DNA of 64,000 nt from Halococcus salsus (GTDB taxonomy: Archaea > Halobacteriota > Halobacteria > Halobacteriales > Halococcaceae): contig NZ_JAAAJC010000004.1 in NCBI RefSeq assembly GCF_009900715.1, forward strand, positions 62,001 through 126,000. Reading direction: 5' to 3'. Below are positions 58,831 to 64,000 of this stretch, in pieces (within the stretch, counting starts at the first letter, position 1; each line of letters starts with the position of its first letter). The notes under the pieces are model-generated. The model saw only the letters and a list, made by a program, of their open reading frames with translations. It did no database searches and was not told where the DNA came from. The position numbers and the translations under genes were made by a program.

Positions 58831-61146
58831 ATGGAGTACGGTCTCGTCGTCGTGTGGTGGGTCGCCTACGTCGTGCTCGGGCTGTTCGGCCTGCCGGTCG
58901 CCGCGCGGCTCTGTTCGTCGCTGCCGGGCCGGGGGGCTGGCTTCTCGCTCGGGCTCTCGTTCGCCGTCTTCGGTCTCGTCGGGTTCTGGGTCGGCCACCT
59001 CGCGCTGGGCTGGGTCGCGGTGATCGCGGGACTCGCCGGGCTCGCGGTCTGTGCGATGGCCTCGGTCCGGGGCGGCGTCGAGGTCGACCGCCGGGCGGCC
59101 GCCGAGGTCCTCGTGGTGTTCACCCTCGTCTACCTGGTCGTGATCGCGGTTCGCGGCGTCGACCCGGGGATCACCCCCGACGGCGAGAAGTTCCTGGATT
59201 TCGGGCTCGTGATGTCGCTCTATCGTGCGCCCACTCTCCCGCCCGAGGACATGTGGTTCTCGGGGGAGGCGGTGATCTACTACTACGGCGGCCACCTCCT
59301 CACCTCGATGTTGAGCCGGCTGCTCGACGTCCACCCGTGGTACGGGTTCAACCTCTCGATGGCGGGCCTCTACGGTGCGCTCGCGGCGGGGGTCTACGAA
59401 CTCGCCGGCGCGGTCTCGGTGGGCCGGCGGCTCGACCGTGCGAAGGAGACCCTCGGGGGAAAGAGGCTTTCGAAGCCCAACACGACACGGGCCCTCGCGG
59501 GCGTGACGGCGGTCTTCTTCGCCGTGGGCGCGGCGAACCTCGCGACGGCCGTTCGACTGGTCGTCCGTCGCCTGCCGTCGGGGCTCCGGGAGCCCGCGGC
59601 GGGTGCGCTCGCGTCCGTGCACACCCAGTTCGCGGCCGAGGCGATACTGACCCCGATCGCCTCGAACTACTACTTCAAGAGCGCGGGCCGGATCATGGCC
59701 GACCTCTACAACCCGTTCCCGCTGTTCGCCATCGTCCGGGGCGACCTCCGGCCGTACGCCGTGAGCACGCCGTTTCTCGTCGTCGTGGTCGGGCTCTGTT
59801 ATGCCTACTACCGGACTCCCGAGACCCACCGCCGTCGGCGACAGGTCCTGCTGTTCGGCGCGATACCGTTCGTCGTCGGGTTCATCGTCATCGTCAACAC
59901 CTGGGGGCTCGCGGTCGCCGGCGGCGTGGTCTGGCTCACGCTCACGTTCGCGCCGGCCCGCCTCCGAAACCTTCTGCCATCGAGGGCGGCCGCCGACCTC
60001 TCGCCGTACGTCGAACGGGCGACGACCGGTCGGGCATCGGCGGCGCTCGCCCGCCTCGTCGGTGCGCTCGTGGCGGCGGGCGTCGTGGGGGTTCTCGGAA
60101 TCGTCGCGGCGCTACCGTTCGTCTTCGGTCCGCTCAGCAGCGGTCCCTCGACTCCGGTCGCGGCGGTCGCGGCGGGTGCGCGCAGCCCGCTCGGCTCGCT
60201 CCTCCTGATCCACGGGGCGTTCCTCGCGGTGTTCGTCGCCTACTACGTCGCACAGGTTCGCGAGCGCTGGCAGACCCCGGCCGCCGTCGCGGTGCTGTGC
60301 TGGTTCGTCGCGGTCGTCGTGCTGGTGCCCGCCGCGCTCGCCCCGCTCGCGCTGTTCGGCGTGCTGCTCGCCGCCGGCTGGTACTTCGTCGCGACCGACC
60401 GGACGGGTTTCGAGGGCGTCCTCGTTGTCGCGGGGCTCGGGCTCGTCCTCCTCGCCGAAGTCGTCTACATCAAGGAGGGCGGCGGTACCCGGTTCAACAC
60501 CGTCGTGAAGACCTACATGCCGGCGTGGGTGCTCTGGGCGAGCGCGGTCGGGGTGATCCTCCCCCGGCTCGTCCGCGGTCGCCGGCGCTGGTCGTGGTCG
60601 CGCCGTCAGGTGCTCGCGGGCGCGCTCGCGGGCGTGCTCGTGGTCTCGACCGCGACGTTCGGCGGGGTCGCGTTCACGAGTCACTTCGCGAACTCGCCGG
60701 TCGAGGAGCCGACGCTCGACGGGCTGGCGGCGGCCGAGAACAACGTCCCCGGCCAGGTCGCGGGGATCGAGTGGCTCGACGACCGGTCGGGTCGCCCGAC
60801 CATCGTCTCGGCCGCAAGCCCCTACATCTACCGCTGGAGCGCCGCACCGGCGGCGAGCCTCACCGGTCTGCCGACCGTGATCGGGGTGCCACACGAGATC
60901 CAGTACCGGGGCTGGACGGCCTACGCGGATCGGGTGCGAGCCGTCAACACGATCTACCTCGGAACCGACGAACAGCGCGTCGCGCTGCTCGACCAGTACG
61001 GCGTCGAGTACGTCTACGTCAGCCCGACCGAACGCATCCGCTACGGCGACGTCGAGCCGTTCGACGACCTCCAGGGTGTTCGGGTGGCCTATCAAGAGGA
61101 CACCGTCACGGTCTACGCCGTCAACCAAAGTCGGTTGGCGACGTAG
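58831..61146 (+). CDS. DUF2298-type large membrane protein
   Basis: A 771-residue multi-span protein (15 or more hydrophobic segments) of the DUF2298/Chlor_Arch_YYY family: the conserved Tyr-rich motif VIYYYGGHLLTSMLSRLLDVHPW, DPGITPDGEKFLDFGLVMSLYRAPTLPPEDMWFSGE, and a second EVVYIKEGGGTRFNTVVKTYMPAWVLWASA. The family is GT-C-glycosyltransferase-like, so dolichol-linked sugar transfer is possible but unproven. The start is ATG 58831; the upstream frame has no membrane-protein character. TATA-like TATAACGG at 58801-58808 sits 26 bp upstream. Confidence 0.8.
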   Translation: MEYGLVVVWWVAYVVLGLFGLPVAARLCSSLPGRGAGFSLGLSFAVFGLVGFWVGHLALGWVAVIAGLAGLAVCAMASVRGGVEVDRRAAAEVLVVFTLVYLVVIAVRGVDPGITPDGEKFLDFGLVMSLYRAPTLPPEDMWFSGEAVIYYYGGHLLTSMLSRLLDVHPWYGFNLSMAGLYGALAAGVYELAGAVSVGRRLDRAKETLGGKRLSKPNTTRALAGVTAVFFAVGAANLATAVRLVVRRLPSGLREPAAGALASVHTQFAAEAILTPIASNYYFKSAGRIMADLYNPFPLFAIVRGDLRPYAVSTPFLVVVVGLCYAYYRTPETHRRRRQVLLFGAIPFVVGFIVIVNTWGLAVAGGVVWLTLTFAPARLRNLLPSRAAADLSPYVERATTGRASAALARLVGALVAAGVVGVLGIVAALPFVFGPLSSGPSTPVAAVAAGARSPLGSLLLIHGAFLAVFVAYYVAQVRERWQTPAAVAVLCWFVAVVVLVPAALAPLALFGVLLAAGWYFVATDRTGFEGVLVVAGLGLVLLAEVVYIKEGGGTRFNTVVKTYMPAWVLWASAVGVILPRLVRGRRRWSWSRRQVLAGALAGVLVVSTATFGGVAFTSHFANSPVEEPTLDGLAAAENNVPGQVAGIEWLDDRSGRPTIVSAASPYIYRWSAAPAASLTGLPTVIGVPHEIQYRGWTAYADRVRAVNTIYLGTDEQRVALLDQYGVEYVYVSPTERIRYGDVEPFDDLQGVRVAYQEDTVTVYAVNQSRLAT

Positions 61147-61159
61147 TCGGAACCCGACC

Positions 61160-61906
61160 TCAGTCCAGCTGTCCCGACCGGATCGCCCGTTCAGCGTCGG
61201 CGAGCGCCGCCTCGCGGTCGAAGTTCTCGATTATCGCGTCCCACTCCTCGGGTCGGTCGCGGAGGTCACGGGCGTGCTCGGTGATGGCCGGGAGCGCACG
61301 GACGAGGTTGTCGACCACCGGGACGGCGGCGGCCTGCGGCGAGCGCGACAGTGGGTTGAGGTCGATCACGATCTCGGTCTTGCCCATCTCCGCGAGCGCC
61401 GCGGCGCGGTCGCCGTCTTCCAGGGGAACCAACACCACGTCGGCGGCACCGATCCCGTCGGCATCGACCTTGCCGCGCTCGTGGGAGAGACCGGGGATCC
61501 GGGCGTCGGCGGTGAGTCCCTTCACCTCGCTCGCCCCGTGGTCGCGGAGGTGGTCGGCGATCGCGTTCATCCGCGCCTCGGTCCGATTGAAGAGGTTGAC
61601 CTCGATCGCCGCATCCGTGGCGTCGGCGAGGTCGACCACCGCCTCGGGCGCGAGCGCGGCGACGTTGCCGTTGACGGAGACCACGGGCGACTCCGCGCGG
61701 AGGAGGTGGGCGGCGGCGGCGCGCTCGGCGGCGGCGGCGCTCTCGATGGTCCGTTCGCCGATGAGGTAATCGAAGGCCTCGCCACGGCCCTCCGCGATCA
61801 GCCCCTGTCGACTCGTGATCCCGGCGTCGATGCCGGCCTCGATCCGGTGGCGGGTCCGGAGCGACGCGCTCCGGGGGTGGTCGTCGGGGACCGCCGTGTG
61901 GCTCAT
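61160..61906 (-). CDS. 4-phosphopantoate--beta-alanine ligase
   Basis: A 248-residue archaeal phosphopantothenate synthetase that joins 4-phosphopantoate and beta-alanine with ATP in CoA synthesis. Family pattern: SLRTRHRIEAGIDAGITSRQGLIAEGRGEAFDYLIGE, SVNGNVAAL, EVNLFNRTEARM, GKTEIVIDLNPLSRSPQAA. It follows pantoate kinase by 53 bp in the same direction, the archaeal arrangement that replaces bacterial PanC/PanK order. The longer frame to 63343 is a shadow. Confidence 0.92.
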   Translation of the reverse strand: MSHTAVPDDHPRSASLRTRHRIEAGIDAGITSRQGLIAEGRGEAFDYLIGERTIESAAAAERAAAAHLLRAESPVVSVNGNVAALAPEAVVDLADATDAAIEVNLFNRTEARMNAIADHLRDHGASEVKGLTADARIPGLSHERGKVDADGIGAADVVLVPLEDGDRAAALAEMGKTEIVIDLNPLSRSPQAAAVPVVDNLVRALPAITEHARDLRDRPEEWDAIIENFDREAALADAERAIRSGQLD

Positions 61907-61959
61907 ACCACGAATTCGTGATGAATCGGGAAAAATCGACCGTTCCGTGCGCCGGGCGG

Positions 61960-62820
61960 TCAGACCAACCGCGCACCACACGGGTCGACCTCGCAGACGA
62001 CCGGGTCGTAGCCCGCCGCCGAGAGGCCGTCGCCGAGCGAGATCACCGTGTCGCCGAGCATCGCCATCGCGGCCTCGCCACCCGCCTCGCGGACGGCCTC
62101 GATGGCCGCCTCGACGGGCGGGGTGAGCAGGTCGGCCTCGATCGCGAACGACCGCGAGAGCGCCAGCGCCCGCGGGAGCGTCGGTTCGTCGAGCAGCGCG
62201 TCGAGCGCGCGCTCGCCCGCCACCGAGAGGGTCCCGACGTCGCCACCGATGATCTCGTCGGTCGAGCGCCCACCGAACGAGACGTACTCGATCCGGGTTT
62301 CGGGTACCGAGAGCCCGTCGAGACGGTTCATCACCGGTGCGCCGGGGTCGAGTCGGACCGGGACCCCGCCGCGGGCCTGAGCCACGACATCCCCGAGGCC
62401 GGTTCCCGCTTCGACCTCGGCGGCGTGGGCCACCCCGACGAGTTCGTTCTCGGTGAGCGCGAGGTCGTCCGCGGCGTTCGCGACGAGCGCGGTCCCGAGC
62501 GCCGCACCGCCGGAGACCCCGAAGCCCGCGCTGACGGGGACGGAGGTCTCGACGACCGCGCGTGCCGCGACCCCGAGCGCGTCGAGCGTGCGGGTCACGG
62601 CCTCCATCTCGACCGGGTCGCCGTCGAGGACCACCGCAGGCTCGTCGGCGGGAACGAGTTCGACCGTCACGCCGTCGGTGAGTGCGAGGCCGACGCCTCG
62701 GGACCCTGTCTTTCGAGGGTCCTCGTGGCGGTGGACGCTGAAGAACCCCGTGACGTGACCGGGGACGAACGCCCGGAGTCGGTCGGTCGTGGCGCTCCCT
62801 CGGGCACGGCTCCGCGTCAT
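61960..62820 (-). CDS. pantoate kinase (GHMP family)
   Basis: A 286-residue archaeal pantoate kinase making 4-phosphopantoate. GHMP motifs: AFVPGHVTGFFSVHRHEDP near the start, the ATP loop SVPVSAGFGVSGGAALGTALVAN (~113-135), and a C-terminal MAMLGDTVISLGDG segment. ATG 62820 chosen (MTRSRARGSATTDRLRAF). It is upstream of the ligase in the same operon. Confidence 0.9.
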   Translation of the reverse strand: MTRSRARGSATTDRLRAFVPGHVTGFFSVHRHEDPRKTGSRGVGLALTDGVTVELVPADEPAVVLDGDPVEMEAVTRTLDALGVAARAVVETSVPVSAGFGVSGGAALGTALVANAADDLALTENELVGVAHAAEVEAGTGLGDVVAQARGGVPVRLDPGAPVMNRLDGLSVPETRIEYVSFGGRSTDEIIGGDVGTLSVAGERALDALLDEPTLPRALALSRSFAIEADLLTPPVEAAIEAVREAGGEAAMAMLGDTVISLGDGLSAAGYDPVVCEVDPCGARLV

Positions 62821-63035
62821 ATCCCAGCCTCGGCGGCGGCCGGGATAAGCCGCCCGTTCGGGCGGCGGATCGGTCCGCTCGATAGGGGTCCCGTCCGGTG
62901 GAATCGCCTGCACCCGCTGGCGATAGCGCTATGTATCGATCGGCTCTTTTCCCGCTACCGAATGCCGGGATCGAAACCAACGGAACCATGCCTCCAGCGT
63001 CGGGACGGCGAGCGGTACCCCCCGGAGGCGCGTGC

Positions 63036-64000
63036 GTGTCGGTGAACGACGGCGACCCCGGGGACGGCGACCGGACTCGGGAGGGTTCGACCGAGGCACC
63101 CGACGACGGGGACCCGATCCGCGAGTCCACCGGCCACGCCGCCTCCGGCGCGCCGAACGCGGGCTGGGCGATGGGCGACCGCTTCTCCTCGGAGGAGATC
63201 TTCCAGCGCGTGCTCGCCACCGCTGACGAGGAGGTCTCGACCGGCGCGCGCGAACTCTTCTTCAGCGGGCTCGCCGCGGGCTTCGCCATCGTGCTCACGT
63301 TCGTCGCCCACGCCGCGCTGACGGCGTACTTCCCCGAGAACACTTTGCTGGCCTCGCTGCTCTACCCCATCGGCTTCATCTACATCATCCTCGGGCGCTA
63401 CCAGCTCTACACCGAGAACACCCTACCCCCGGTCGCGCTCTTTCTCGCCCGCCTCGCCAGCCTGCCCCTGATGCTCCGGGTCTGGGTCATCGTCCTCGTC
63501 GGGAACGTCCTCGGGGCGGGCCTCGGCGTGTTCGTGCTCGCCCACACTCACGTGCTCTCGCCACCGGCGATGGCGGCCGCCGCGGAGTTCACCCAGTCGG
63601 GTCTCGAAACCGGCTGGTGGGACCTCTTCTTCAAGGCGGTGTTCGCGGGCTGGCTGGTCGCGGGCGTCGTGTGGCTCGGCCACGCCGTCCGGGACTCGAT
63701 CGCCCGTCTGCTCCTGATCTACGTCGTCTTCTACACCATCGTCGCCACCGAGCTCTACCACGTCGTCGTCACCGCCGCCGACGCGCTGTTCGCGGTCTTC
63801 GTCGGCGACGCCGGGCTGTTCGCGGTGTTCGCCGAGTTCTGGCTGCCGGTGTTGCTCGGCAACACCGTCGGCGGGGTCGTGCTCGTGGCGCTGGTGAACT
63901 ACGGCCAGACCGAACGCCGGCGGTTTCCCGAGATACGCCAGCTCTCGACCCGCGAGTGGCTGTTCAGCTGGCGGGGCGGTCGCGACCGCGACCCGATCGA
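63036..64000 (+). CDS. formate/nitrite transporter family protein (partial)
   Basis: A 321-codon open frame runs off the window. After an acidic N-terminus (1-~58), membrane helices follow: ARELFFSGLAAGFAIVLTFVAHAAL, LLASLLYPIGFIYIILGRYQLYTENTLPPVALFLARLA (the TEN motif of FNT channels), VWVIVLVGNVLGAGLGVFVLAHTH, and a later NTVGGVVLVALVNYG. FNT proteins form pentameric anion channels for formate, nitrite or hydrosulfide. The start is placed at GTG 63036, 7 bp after GGAGG (63024-63028); GTG 63042 and ATG 62988 are in-frame alternatives. Confidence 0.85.
   Translation, partial: MSVNDGDPGDGDRTREGSTEAPDDGDPIRESTGHAASGAPNAGWAMGDRFSSEEIFQRVLATADEEVSTGARELFFSGLAAGFAIVLTFVAHAALTAYFPENTLLASLLYPIGFIYIILGRYQLYTENTLPPVALFLARLASLPLMLRVWVIVLVGNVLGAGLGVFVLAHTHVLSPPAMAAAAEFTQSGLETGWWDLFFKAVFAGWLVAGVVWLGHAVRDSIARLLLIYVVFYTIVATELYHVVVTAADALFAVFVGDAGLFAVFAEFWLPVLLGNTVGGVVLVALVNYGQTERRRFPEIRQLSTREWLFSWRGGRDRDPI

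Noticed and set aside
58854-61769. 971-codon frame on the plus strand
   Set aside because: Arg/Gly/Ala-rich shadow of the DUF2298 membrane-protein gene and the opposite phosphopantoate ligase gene; no recognisable motif.

Overview
The window is chromosomal DNA of a haloarchaeon (class Halobacteria). GC is high, almost every predicted protein is rich in Asp and Glu, promoters are archaeal TATA boxes about 25-30 bp upstream of short or absent leaders, and several genes are specific to this group: PitA, RbkR, ThiR, archaeal TiaS, aRF1, phosphopantoate synthetase/pantoate kinase and an archaeal gas-vesicle cluster. The genus cannot be fixed from the sequence alone. Most of the window is ordinary core genome. 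No insertion sequence, integrase, CRISPR array or rRNA operon was seen.

Layout. 1-6.2 kb: end of a CbiX-type chelatase, its DR2241-like partner, Trm112, citrate synthase, a PhoU/TrkA_C protein and an M14-like amidohydrolase. 6.2-13.8 kb: SDR dehydrogenase, isocitrate dehydrogenase, isoaspartyl peptidase, methionine aminopeptidase, PurA, small regulators. 13.8-23.6 kb: a shortened AMP-ligase-like protein, two site-2 proteases, a MobB-MoaE fusion, UMP kinase, LysRS and PitA. 23.6-29.5 kb: two overlapping moeA genes, Hsp20, a UbiB-family kinase and tRNA-Gly(CCC), followed by a possible small RNA near 29.65 kb. 29.7-45.3 kb: nucleotide-modification-like protein, acyltransferase, TiaS, threonine synthase, IlvE, the RbkR-RibB riboflavin pair, ArgRS, MinD, aRF1 and a zinc protein. 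45.3-47.4 kb: an unusual Nramp-like transporter and Pth2. 47.4-53.4 kb: gas-vesicle cluster. 53.5-64 kb: AI-2E-family permease, dCTP deaminase, ThiR, Thi4, a DUF2298 membrane protein, the archaeal CoA pair and the start of a formate/nitrite-type transporter.

How the genes work together. The gas-vesicle cluster is divergent: gvpA and gvpO run rightwards, and gvpF-G-H-I-J-K-L-M run leftwards with every neighbouring pair overlapping by 1-20 nt. It carries the eight genes reported as sufficient for vesicle formation in haloarchaea plus gvpH and a much enlarged protein in the gvpI position. gvpC, gvpN, gvpD and gvpE are absent from the window. An acidic protein of unknown function follows gvpM. 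ThiR and Thi4 (thiamine), RbkR and RibB (riboflavin), phosphopantoate synthetase and pantoate kinase (CoA), and MobB-MoaE with two MoeAs (molybdenum cofactor) form four cofactor modules. Citrate synthase and isocitrate dehydrogenase supply the TCA cycle.

Non-coding structure of note: three gene-free stretches (7.1-7.56, 14.6-15.09 and 36.25-36.63 kb) hold dispersed repeats and tight hairpins. Two of these stretches share a repeat whose flanks are conserved while its palindromic core differs.
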